Positions 1 to 10,255 of a stretch of DNA of 64,000 nt are shown here, piece after piece. The stretch is taken from the NCBI GenBank assembly GCA_037974665.1, contig CM075768.1:12825001-12889000 (forward strand), read 5' to 3'. The translations under genes and the position numbers were made by a program. Each line of letters begins with the position of its first letter. Position 1 is the stretch's first letter. The stretch is from Ehretia macrophylla. Its lineage: Eukaryota; Streptophyta; Magnoliopsida; Boraginales; Ehretiaceae. The notes beneath the pieces are model-generated. The model searched no databases, had not been told where the DNA came from, and was given only the letters and a program-made list of their open reading frames with translations.

Positions 1-1909
1 CGAGTCTGCCTGGTAGATTTTATTGTAGACTGTCGTATGCCCAAAGTGAAATTGAGAGATATGGGTACATCGGTCAGTGTCTGTGATGTAAGGGGAGTGA
101 AAGTAGTGAGTGGAGGGACAATGATGGTATAATTGGGGAGGGTGGGACGAAGATATGGTCGTGGACGTAATTGTTTAAGAGATCGATGGTAAGGAGGAAT
201 AGGTGCTACCCGTTTGTTTGTACAAGAGTGAGAGTCAAGAGGATGTGTGGGAGGTATGAAGGTGGACAGTAGTGGACCGGGCAGGCGAGAAGGTGGGGTA
301 ATGTGAGGGTAGGGGGGAGGGGTGTGGTAGTGAGGAGTGGGGCCTTGAGGGGTAGAGGTGTGGGGGGGAGGGGGTACATGCAGGGAGTAGCTGTATGCCT
401 GATGTGGGGACAGTGGGGCTTAAGGTGGGGGAATAGGTGATATATTGGGTATGCGGTGAGGTAGTGCATAGGAGATAGCATAATATGTTGGAAGGGTGGA
501 TTGGGTGTAAGAGTTGGTGGGAGGGAGATAGTATATGGGCTTAAGGTAGGTGAGTTCGGTCCCATAATAAAAGCTTCAGAGCATAACAGTGGGTCCAGAT
601 CATCAGATGGGCCAACTATGGTAATTGGATCTACAAATGATTGGGCTAAATGTTCTGTTGTGGAAAGTCCCAAAGTGGATTGCAGCATACGGGCCAGTCT
701 AGAGGCAAAGTGGGCCTCTGAATCATCAAGTGACACACTACCCAGCGATTGAGCTAAAGAATTTGTGACTTGAACTGGGCCCCAAGTAATTTTGGTTGGC
801 TGATAAGTGGAAGATAGAGCCTGAATATCCGTCCAAAAAAGAGCTTTGGCACGATCCATATTTAAGCCCTCACACACAGAAAAGCTATCAAATGGAGCCT
901 TGCTTAGTGGGCCATGAGAAGTTGTAGTAATCTAACTTGGAGGCCAAAGTGATGGAGTACGCAAAATGGCGGCAGTTAAGGCACAACATGACACAACATA
1001 AGATATAACATGGTTGTCTTGACCCAAAATATACCCCTGACAAGTGGTTGTAGAAGGGCCCAGAGGAAGACACGTAATGCTGGTGGTGGCGGGAAAACTT
1101 AGCTCTGAAGGAAACTCAACCCGAATAGGAGCCTGTTTTTTATCAGCCCGTAACCAAGGCCCAAAAATAGAATTTTGCACTGAAATAGTCGCCATCGGAA
1201 GTCCGCCCATTGGAGCCAAAGGAAGAGGATGAGTAGGACAACGATGAGCATCGTGGTTGAGCAGGCCACAAAAGTAACAGAAAGATGCGAGTTTCTCATA
1301 AATCAACCAGATAACAAGATGTGACTGTTGGGGTCTTGGAATCTGAAACTGGGGGATGAAGGGTTGATTCACAGGCCATTTGATGTGGATTCTGAGATAA
1401 TCTTGGATACCCAAACCCAATTCATCATCAAGATCAATATCTTCAAGCTCACCTAAAAACTGACCAAGCATAACAGCATTTTCCCGTGTAATGAAGCTGC
1501 TCGATAAACTACGGGCTCGAACCTAAAACGAAGTGAAATCCAAACCCAGAGCAGAATACGGTACCTCTGGTTGCCATGGTTGGAGCAGCACATGAACACC
1601 ATAAAGAGTCCACGGACGATAATACCAAGTAATAGTACGATCAGTGGTGTCATGGAAACGTACCAAAAAGGTGTTGAACATTAAAGGAGAGACCTCAATT
1701 GGGTGGTGAATCCCCCAAGTCTGCACAACAATTGCCTTTAGAGCAGAGATACTGGCTGGTTTGGAGAAGAGAACACGGGCAACAAGAGCCTGCTCCGCAA
1801 TCAGAGTTGAAATCAGTGGTCGAGCTGGTTGAAAATTAAGAGAAGGTGGTGCGATGGAGGTATTTTAGAGTTGATGAGTGAGCTCAGTTATACGCTGAGG
1901 AGGATGCAT
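1..1909 (-). pseudogene. LINE (L1-type) ORF1-like protein, DUF4283 plus zinc knuckle, decayed
   Basis: One reading frame can be followed on the minus strand from an ATG at 1909 down to about 206, broken by stops near 1867, at 1523-1525 and at 932-934. A DUF4283-like region (about 1726-1400) reads NTFLVRFHDTTD and WTLYGVHVLLQPWQP. A zinc knuckle of the form CX2CX4HX4C (CYFCGLLNHDAHRC) follows at about 1238-1279. This order is typical of ORF1 of plant L1-type LINEs and of DUF4283 proteins derived from them. The stop at 1523 (TAG) sits where the family normally has Trp, so a TGG to TAG change is likely. Downstream comes a Pro/Thr/Leu-rich low-complexity tail. Another frame stays open to the window edge, so the element continues leftwards and the reverse transcriptase ORF would lie outside the window. 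The domain identity is recognised by eye; the LINE assignment is inference. Confidence 0.75.
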
Positions 1910-2221
1910 GATGACGATGGGAGTGAGATATACATGTTACGAGGGAGAGAAGTAAAGCTATATACGGACAGAAACTTACAGAAAGAAAGAAGAGAGGAAT
2001 AACGTGATGGTGAGATGACAGTGAGTTATGGAGAAGATGGGTTGAGAGATGATAGTGCCACACTCTGAAGAGACGATTTTGTATGAGAGAGAGACAACAC
2101 TCAATTTGAAAAAAGTTGAATTAAACTATCGTATATGAAACTAAAAATATAAGCAAGTACAATATATTTATTGGCAATTAGATCTCTAAACGCAATGTCA
2201 AGAATATTTACATACATTTTC
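1910..2221. other. No gene seen; flank between LINE relic and Harbinger element
   Basis: An AT-rich stretch with several purine-rich (gagaga) runs. It may include the 5' untranslated part of the minus-strand LINE. No ORF, repeat or RNA gene was recognised. Confidence 0.4.
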
Positions 2222-2580
2222 TTAGAGTATCTCCAGTAGAGTCTCTAAAATTAGGGTCTCTATCTTTATATTTACAGATCCTAATTATTTTAGAGACTCT
2301 ACTTAAAACTCATAAGTTTTTTTGAGTTTTTAAAAAAAATTTATCTCCAATGAGGGTCTTAATCTAGTTGAGTCTCTATATTGTGTTTAATTTAATTTTG
2401 CATATTAATTTGATTAGTTGCTATTTTTCGCGTCGGTTAATTTTTTTTTAAAATGTTAGTTATATTATCGTAACTTTTCTTTGCGAACATTTTGACCAAA
2501 AAATAAATTAATTCCTACAACGGTAGAATTTTTTGACATGGATGACATTTAATTACATCCGATTACATTGGAATATATTA

Positions 2581-2854
2581 TTTTCAATCTCATTTGTTCG
2601 TTCGTTATCATCATCTAAAATTTGTTATCTGAGTAAGGGCCATTGGATTGGATTTTCTTTCGTCAATCTCATATGTCCGTTTCTTATCATTAACTAAAAT
2701 CTCTTATCCAAATAAGGGCCATTGGATTGGATTTTCCTTTGACAATCTCATCCGGTCGTTTGTTATCATCAACTAAAATCTCTTATCCGAATAAGGGACA
2801 TTGGATTGGATTTTCCTTCGTGAATCTCATCCGTTTGTTTGTTATCTCTTATCC
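2581..2854. repeat. 79-bp tandem repeat, about 3.4 copies, in Harbinger left arm
   Basis: The phrase cattggattggattttc recurs at 2641, 2720 and 2799, exactly 79 bp apart, each followed by caatctcat and ttatcatcaactaaaatctcttatcc. It lies between the left terminus and the transposase. Confidence 0.9.
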
Positions 2855-2959
2855 ACTCATAAATCTATATATATCACAACCTCAAACCTTTCGCAATCAC
2901 CATAATCAAATACTACAATCTATATCACTCATTCTCAAATCTATATCACTTTGTCTACA

Positions 2960-3821
2960 ATGTCCCAACAAGGAGTCGATTCCCCTCCATCCGATGTTCG
3001 TGCTTCCATTGGCTATCTTGATAACGGCATCCATGGACACGCAATGATGATAATGATGATATATGGACAATATCAATCTATGATGGGTGTTGCACATCAG
3101 TTTGGACTGTATGCATTGGGAATGGAAAAATTGCCCAATCGCGTGGGCTAGAACATATGCTGGACACCATGGTCGTCCAACCATAATACTTGAAGCGGTT
3201 GCATCATACAACACTTGGATATGATATTCATTCTTCAGAATACCAGGTGCGCGTAACGATCTTAATGTATTATATAGTTCACCTGTTTTTTCTGATATTC
3301 TTGAAGGTAGAGCTCCATGCATACAATATACCCTCAACGGTAGACAATACAGGCAAGGATGTTATCTCGCTGATGGTATATATCCTCGTTGGTCTACTAT
3401 TGTTCAGGCATATCCCAATACACAAGATAGGTATAAGATGTTATTTTATCACAAGTAACATGCATATCGTAAGGATGTTGAAAGAGCCTTCGGAGTCTTT
3501 CAAAGTCGATTTGAAATCATTAAAGGGCCATATCGTTTTTGGCATGAGAGTGATATTAGGGAAATTATGAAGACTTGTATAATTCTTCATAATATGATAA
3601 TGGAAGATAACCGAGAGGAAGAAGGTGATGATTTCGACGATGATCCTGCACGTTACCATGTAGAAGAGCCCTCTGTCGAAGCAAATCGAGACCCCATAAC
3701 TATTAATGAATATCTAATCAATCGAGCTCAAATTAGAGATGAAGCTGCTTACTATATTCTCCGAAATGATCTCGTTCAAAACATTTGGAATGAATATCGT
3801 GCAGGAAATATCAATATATAA
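2960..3821 (+). pseudogene. PIF/Harbinger transposase (DDE_Tnp_4), broken
   Basis: From 3102 a single frame of 240 codons can be read to 3821. It contains LDCMHWEWKNCP (first catalytic Asp), GARNDLNVLYSSPVF (second Asp) and RKDVERAFGVFQSRF (catalytic Glu), then the usual ALP1-like C-terminal block IIKGPYRFWHES and CIILHNMIMED. Two in-frame stops interrupt it: TGA at 3222-3224, where the family has Trp, and TAA at 3456-3458. An ATG at 2960 starts a different frame (MSQQGVDSPPSD), and the N-terminal helix-turn-helix part seems lost or rearranged just before 3102. In the intact family this nuclear enzyme cuts and inserts the element at TWA sites together with a Myb-like partner. This copy cannot do that. 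Confidence 0.88.
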
Positions 3822-4023
3822 TTGCAATATGTATTAGGAAAACGTTTAATTAACTATCTTTTGTATGAAGATCTTTTTTAAAATAATTATCTACTACAAT
3901 TAATGTTAAACATGACATTGCATTGGAATAATAATTAATGTTAAACTTGACATTGCATTGGAAAAATAATTATCTAGTACAAATACAAATAATTAAGGCA
4001 TTTCGGGACGATAGCCATCATCC

Positions 4024-4922
4024 TCAAAGTTTACCGAATGGGAGGCCCTTTTTGCAATAATTATTTTTTTGTTGTTCGATCATCCACGCCCTTCTAGCTG
4101 GAGTTTCAATGGTGGAAGTCTTCATCGCCATAATATTGAAATTTGTAAAAGTTTCAAAACTCTCTTTGTACTCCATCATCATTTTCTCCATATTTTTCCC
4201 TTGATCTAGGATGTCACTTGCAATGTCCTTGCCTTTTTTGAGTTTTTTAGCCTTTTGGTTTCCAATAGGCCTTGACGATGAGGGTACGCTTAGGGTCTCG
4301 GGCACTGACTCAACCAGAGTGTCATTTTGTAGAGAAAATGGAGTGTTGTTCTCGAGATCAACCGGAGACTCAGGTTGCGTTATAATTGTACTTGTGTCAG
4401 CCATCGATGCACTTTGGGATAATTGGACCTCGATAATTTTCCTCCATTTTTTACTGTGTTGTAATAGCGCCCAACAATGATCGAGGTTAATTTTTTTTGA
4501 TGTGGTAACAGAGTATAATCGTCTTGCATCATCTATCTATAAAACAAAAAGAATATTATAAGTAATTGTAGCAAATGAATGTAAGAAAACTAATATTATA
4601 AGAAAAAATGCAGGGTATCAGTGGCATTTGCTCTACTCCTTGGTCTTATATTTACTTGAGCAATACATTTTGCAAATTTTGTGCACTTTTGGTTGATTGG
4701 TGTCCATCGGCATTTTAGACTTTTCGATGTTCGTGCTTCCATTGGACTAACAGAGGGGTAGAATTCATGAAATTTTTCAAGAATTCGATTCCACATTGTT
4801 GCCGATGTTTGGTTTCGGTCGACAATGGGATCTTCACTAATTGCTATATAAGCGCGACATAAAGCAATATCTTCTTGAATTGTGAAATTGCAACCCCTGA
4901 AACGTCCTTCTGCTTTCTCCAT
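4024..4922 (-). CDS. Harbinger-associated Myb/SANT-like protein (NAM-associated type)
   Basis: Two exons are inferred. Exon 1 runs from the ATG at 4922 to about 4613 (MEKAEGRFRGCNFTIQEDI, then a trihelix-like region ending near SRANATDT). Exon 2 is 4024-4536 (IDDARRLYSVTTSKKINLDH, then CWALLQHSKKWRKI). It includes a Lys-rich stretch (KAKKLKKGKDI) and ends GLPFGKL. The acceptor TTTTATAG before 4536 is good. The expected donor after GATACC does not show GT, so splicing may be damaged. No stop codon interrupts either exon. In PIF/Pong-type elements such proteins bind the transposon ends and help the transposase enter the nucleus. It lies inside the same element, converging on the transposase. 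It may be less decayed than the transposase, but may still be a pseudogene. Confidence 0.72.
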
Positions 4923-5102
4923 AGCTTAAAAGGAAAAAAAAAGATAATTAGTATTAAATTATGTATTAAAAAAATATAAAGTTAAATTAAGCATTAAAAT
5001 ATAATTACAAAATTAAATTAAGTACTAACTAAAATATAAAGTTAAATTTTATGGGAAAAAAATAATTACAATATATTATGAATATAAAAAAAAATTAGAG
5101 CC

Positions 5103-5310
5103 TTTATAAACCCCCACCCCCTTTTTCCTTCATCTCTTCCATCTTTTCCCCTATCACCCCCGCACCCTCCCTTTCTATCACACCTATGACCTCCCCCCCC
5201 CCCCTAACGCCACCCTCTCTCCTACCTCTTCCCCTCCCCTCCCCTCCCTTTCTATCACATTCGTGACCCCTCTGCCACCCCTCTTACCCATCCCTGCCAC
5301 CACAATACCT
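5103..5310. repeat. Pyrimidine-rich low-complexity tract
   Basis: About 200 bp almost free of G on the plus strand, with runs such as acctccccccccccccta. It sits upstream of the Myb-like gene (minus strand), so on the sense strand it is purine-rich. Confidence 0.85.
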
Positions 5311-5852
5311 CTTCCCCATATGCCACTCCCCAAAAGATTAGATCTGTTGATTTGTGTTACCTTTTGGTTTTTTTTTGGAAAACAATTTTTTTTATGTATA
5401 TAACAGTATGAATATTTTTTTTGAATGTTGGATCTGTTGCAATGTTTTGGTTGTATATATAGAAGATTTTCAGATTACTATTACAACGTTCATCTGCCTG
5501 TTGCAAGGTTTTTTTTTATTTTTAGAATTTTTTTTTGTTGCAAGGATTTTTGTTTTTTTTGTTGGATTTTTTTTAAAATGCTATCAGATCATCAGTGTCA
5601 GTTCTGACAATCTGTCGCCTCGGGTGAAGTGCAAAATAGAGACCCATTTGTCTTCTTCTGCGGTCTCTATTTTGGGTCTTTATTTTCGTTGAAGGAAATA
5701 GAGACCGGACACCATTTTATACAAAGTCTCTAAATTTTTTTTAAAAACTATTTTTTGGACTCTATTTTTGCCATTGGTGTTGAATTTGTTTTGCCAAAGT
5801 CTCTAAAAAGGTCAATAATTGCATTTTACTCATTCCATTGGAGGTACCCTTA

Positions 5853-6620
5853 TAATAATGGACCTTTTTAAATGTTTGGATAGAGGAAAACGACAATGGT
5901 ATGTGGATTCAGATTGCTAATACAGATAGTTATGCATGTTATCATAGACATTGAGAATGCCGATAGTGATAATTATATGCATGATAGCAAGTGATTATCT
6001 CTGTACCACAGAATTTAGGAGGGAATTCTAACTTAGTGTGTACTTAGATGTCATATTGTTAAAAATCATGAGATTTTATCTTAAAATCAATTGATTTTAG
6101 TAATAGTAATTGATAAAGGGAAAATTTAAGTTAGGCCTAAAAGACTAAAGTTCCCTTGAGACCTTCTTGAGATAGAGCTGACAACATTAGGCAAGATTCG
6201 ACTAGAGTGATCTCGACCCAAGAAAATCCCAAGAGGTCGGATATATAATCTCGATTCGAGGATATCCCATAAAGTTGACATTAATAGCAGAATACTAATA
6301 GAAATTCGGGAAACAAGAATATTCTAAACAGGTATAAATAATTACCACACCTACCTATGAAGATAACTAATTTCATTTGGTGAATTGTACATTTAATCAT
6401 ATTATCTTCAAGAAAATCATAATCAAGCATCGAAGTGATTACGTAGAGGAGAACCTTTGTCGTTTGTTGCTTGTGTGTGTAGGATTAGGAAGCTCACTCC
6501 AGCGACTTACCAAATCCAGATTATTTCGACCTTAACAGGTCTGCGCTTTCTTTGGAAAATCGAAGCTTGATAGCCCACTGAGAAAACTATCATGGTTAAT
6601 ACCCGAAGCCAACTCCAAAC
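5853..6620 (+). other. Unassigned; possible decayed Gypsy/Tat-type LTR fragment
   Basis: No ORF of note. A TATA-like ggtataaataatt near 6330 is followed by caagcatcgaagtgat near 6424. The latter resembles the 'gcgtcggagtg' signature near the end of plant Tat-lineage LTRs (compare 58475-58490). No second LTR or duplication was found, so this is weak. Confidence 0.3.
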
Positions 6621-6743
6621 TACTAAGATAACTGAGGTTCCATTCTAAAACCAATTAATGTTAAATGGAGTAGCCCAGGAATCTTATAAGCTAGTTTTAG
6701 AGTTTTTAATTTTCTGATATGGGACAAGTGTTATATTCTAACA
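6621..6743 (-). repeat. TRIM-like short LTR, copy L1
   Basis: Read on the minus strand it begins TGTTAGAATATAACACTTG just after a purine tract (CGTGAGGAGGAG) and ends near CTCAGTTATCTTA. It matches the LTR-like units at 20064-20179 and 20417-20535. Together these form an LTR-internal-LTR-internal-LTR array split by the Copia insertion at 6907-19951. Confidence 0.65.
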
Positions 6744-6906
6744 CTCCTCCTCACGTGTGACCTAATTTGAAAGGAGTCACACGTGAAAGATTGAACACGC
6801 ATGGACCTAATTTTGCAATGGGTCACACTTGGAAGATAGAATACACAGGGTAGACTAACACATGTGGAAGATTGAACACATGTGAGATACATGTGGAAGA
6901 TTGAAG
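6744..6906 (-). mobile_element. TRIM-like internal region, left half (continues at 19952-20063)
   Basis: A non-coding internal segment rich in the phrases gaagattgaacacatgtg and ggtcacac. The same phrases reappear after the Copia element (19952-20063) and in the second internal segment (20180-20416). The Copia insertion falls inside this segment. Confidence 0.6.
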
Positions 6907-8728
6907 TGTTGGGATTGGTGTGCCTAAAAGACCACTAGCACTTGTCATTTATGTAATATGAATATTTGCAATAATAATAAAGTTCCATCTCATTGTTATA
7001 AGCATGTTCTTGTCTCATTTATTATGTGGATGACTGTATTAGTATATGTGTGAAAGCTCATTGCTTCAAGTGTTGGCTTAGGTGCGGGGTGGTTACACAT
7101 AGAAGGTCTGAGTCATGGTTACTTGATAAACAGACTTACTATTTCCATGACTTAGTAGTAAAGCTGGACACTTAACTATGGTAGAGGTCATAGTGGAATA
7201 AATTCTTTTTTGGATAAAGGTGATTTGCCTTGATCATGGATTTGTTCCAGACTTATTACGCTTATGCATATGTATGCATTGGGTGGACTACCGTAGGTGC
7301 GTACTCTGAATACGTACTATCAAAGAAAGCGTACACCTATACCTACGAGCTTCTAAGTAGCTCTTAATCTTGAGCAAGTGTGGATGAACCGATGAAGTCG
7401 GGTACTTGTACTTTGAGCCATTATGGGTACGAACTAATTGCTAGGTCATCCAACTCTGTGGTTTGGGTGTATAGGACCTGATTAGAAGGAACGTGCATTT
7501 GCAATAAGGAGTCTATACATTAATCACTCCCTTACATTGATCCAAGATTATATCATTCTTAATCAATGCATAGTAGTATAGGTTGCTATACTTAGTGTTA
7601 CACTTGAGGGTAGCTCATTTAGATAAGTAAATAACTCTTGGAGGATGGTTGGATAGTGGATTCAGAGGATCTAAGGAGTTTAAGATTTAACTCAAGAGGT
7701 GATAGTACACTATAGAACTTGTCTTGACTACGAGTAAGTATAGAGGGGCATTATGGTCATTTCATCACTTAGTTGGCTGAAAGACTGTTTCTGTAAATAC
7801 AGTATTTGTCTTTGAGTACAGCTCTAGTCCTATAGTGGAGTAGACTAAGTTAAAGTGATAAAATATTGCTAGAAGACTAGCAATAATATTTTATTCATTT
7901 TTAGTGAAGGGTAAATATGTCTTTTGGTCTCCTTTCTAGCCAATTAATTCTTTGAGTAATATTTATATTGTAGTAAATAACTATGAGAGAAAGTATTTAA
8001 TTTAATTGTCAATTAGATATTAAAAATAGTCTTTCTATTTTATTGGAAATGAGTTTCTATTTTTAATTATTGGCTGGAATTAAATTAAATAATTGCACAA
8101 AAAAATTAATTAGAGCATCTAGGCTGAGCCAGGACCCTGACTCTCGTCCCTAGTAAAACGTGTGGGTCCAGGGCTAAGTCAGCCTAGGATTTTCGGCCAA
8201 GGGAGGAAAAAAAGAGGAGAAAAAAAATAGGAAAATCGTTTAGGATTTTTCTGTTATGGAAAGTTTAACAAAAAAGAAATCCCATATTGATTTTCCTAGA
8301 GATTTTTTTTCTCAGACTCCTCTCCTATAAATAGACCTCTCCTACAGCTCTGGAAAATTGCACCAACTCTTCAAGAGTTATCTCTTCTCTCTTTTGAGTA
8401 GGCTTCAACTTTTTGAAGAAACTCTTCTAGTTATTTCTTAATATAAATTCTAGTCCTACAACTAGAATTGCTATAGTGGATTTTGATCACAGAAGGGAAG
8501 ATCAAGAGTTGCCAGCAGAAGGTTGTAGATCCTATTGGGAGCTTGTGAAGATTTTGTTTTTTGTTTTGGCTCCAAGAGGTATGTGAACCTTCATATTGTT
8601 ATTTCCAGAATTAAATTGAGTTTTTATTAACTATGCATGTTTAATCACAGTAAGATCCTACATGATTGTTTCTGCCATGTTCATGAAATTTTGAATATGA
8701 ATCATGTAACCTATAGCGTTTTCCTTCA
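6907..8728 (+). repeat. Copia A 5' LTR (1822 bp)
   Basis: Starts TGTTGGGATTGGTGTG and ends TTTTCCTTCA, directly before the tRNA primer site. A TATA box (TATAAATA, 8326-8333) marks the likely promoter. The 3' LTR copy has the same box at 19550-19557. Confidence 0.92.
8326..8333 (+). promoter_or_regulatory. TATA box in Copia A 5' LTR
   Basis: TATAAATA preceded by a pyrimidine stretch, about 395 bp before the LTR end. It is conserved at the equivalent place in the 3' LTR (19550-19557), which fits transcription initiation at a U3/R boundary. Confidence 0.6.
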
Positions 8729-8729
8729 G

Positions 8730-8742
8730 TGGTATCAGAGCC
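8730..8742 (+). other. Primer binding site (initiator tRNA-Met)
   Basis: TGGTATCAGAGCC, one base after the LTR end, complementary to the 3' end of plant initiator tRNA-Met. Confidence 0.9.
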
Positions 8743-10255
8743 ACTATGAATTAAACATGTTTTAATTAAAGAAATTTAATTATAGAAAAATAGAAACTTA
8801 GATATTACATGAACATTAGAAAAAAATTTGGATTGCAGTTTGATCTTAATTGCATGAATTTTATGTTGTAATTGTTTTTCTACATTGTTTGGAATTATTT
8901 TAGTTAATTCTATATATATTTTTATTGTGTTAGAATTAAGTTTCTTGGCATGAAAGTAAAACTTAATTAGAACACAATTAGGTAGGAATTTTATTTCCTA
9001 AAGTTTAGAGTTTTCATATTTATTGCATAAGAGAATTTAAAGAGGATTAAAAGGAAAAATAGCCATATATATTAATTTTCAAATTTCTATACCACACAAA
9101 CAAGGAAAGAAAAAAAACAGCAAAAAAGGGAAAAAAATAGAAGAAAGGTAGCCACACGGGCATGTGACGCCCACGCGTGCGTGGAGGCTCGTTACGCACG
9201 GGCCTCGTGTGGCTGGTAAGTTTTTTTTTCTAGCTTTTTCCTAGCTTTTGTTTGTGGTGTTTTTGCAATTATATAAATATGGAAACTCCTAATTTGGCTA
9301 CAATAAATGATAGATACACTTTAATTAATTGTGCCTCACATTTTTTATTTTATTAAGTGTAGCATTTATTTATTCAAATACTAGAAATACAATTATAGTT
9401 TAATTATGTGATTTTTTCATAATTATTAATTGTATAGTATTTAATTGGAAGTTAAATGTTAGGATACAATTATTATGTTTTATATTATTGATCATTGTAT
9501 GGCATTTACTATTAAATGTTATATATTTAGTTTTGCTTTGTTTATGTTCTTTGCAAAATTATATAACATTTAATGTTTATAAGTTCTTGATAATTAAGTC
9601 ATCAATTAATCTAGATTTTAGACATAGTCTAAAGGATTAATTGGAAATTGAAATTAGTTAGGAAAAAATTATTGAGATGATTGTTTTACCTTAGAAACCT
9701 AGACTTAATTAAAGGCTTATAGAAACCCTTTATTCAAATATTTGAGCAGGAGAGGGAATTGGGAAATCCTATGGCTTTCCATATCCGAATCACATTAATG
9801 AATGATTGCATTAACCTCCCTTCGGAGGGTGTGATTATTCTAGATTTAATGGAATGATTTTAAATTGGGAATTCATCAAAAGGGTGTTAGTTGAACGGCC
9901 ATCCTTCGGTGGAGTTCTGAAACTATAGATCACTTGATAGGTAATTGGTTAGGGTAACCTACCTTTAGAGGCTCAAATTGGAATTATCTAGGAAATCCCA
10001 TAAGGAATGGTGTTTACACTCAACTCGAGATAGATAGTAACCTCCTTTCAGAGTAAGTGCTGTCAGGTCTTGGGAAGCCAAAGATTAATAGTGATAGGAG
10101 TTATCACTAAGGCATTAGATATAGTTTGGGGTAATCTATATGATGGTGCAAAGCATTCATGAAATTCCTATGTTATTTTCATGCATACCATACATATATA
10201 TGTCATACATAGTTCGCTCATAGTTTTATTATATTGCATGAATATTCAGATTGAA
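8743..10255 (+). other. Copia A untranslated leader, about 1.5 kb
   Basis: No coding region. It contains a GC-rich dyad at 9149-9214 (agccacacgggc pairing with gcctcgtgtggct) and several short tcccttcggagg-type hairpins near 9818-9920. Confidence 0.55.

Larger units (their letters stand above)
2225..5849 (+). mobile_element. PIF/Harbinger-like DNA transposon with TTA target duplication
   Basis: The element is 3625 bp. Its left end GAGTATCTCCAGTAGA (2225-2240) is an imperfect inverted match to the right end TCCATTGGAGGTACCC (5834-5849). It is flanked by TTA at 2222-2224 and 5850-5852, the usual PIF/Harbinger duplication. It contains the two genes expected for the superfamily, converging tail to tail: a DDE transposase (plus) and a Myb/SANT-like partner (minus). 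The transposase has stops and a rearranged N-terminus, so the copy is not autonomous. Subterminal parts carry a 79-bp tandem repeat (left) and a pyrimidine-rich tract (right). Confidence 0.88.

Noticed and set aside
206-500. Pro/Thr/Leu-rich stretch as a separate cell-wall-like protein
   Set aside because: It continues the same frame as the LINE ORF1 zinc-knuckle region and is low complexity.
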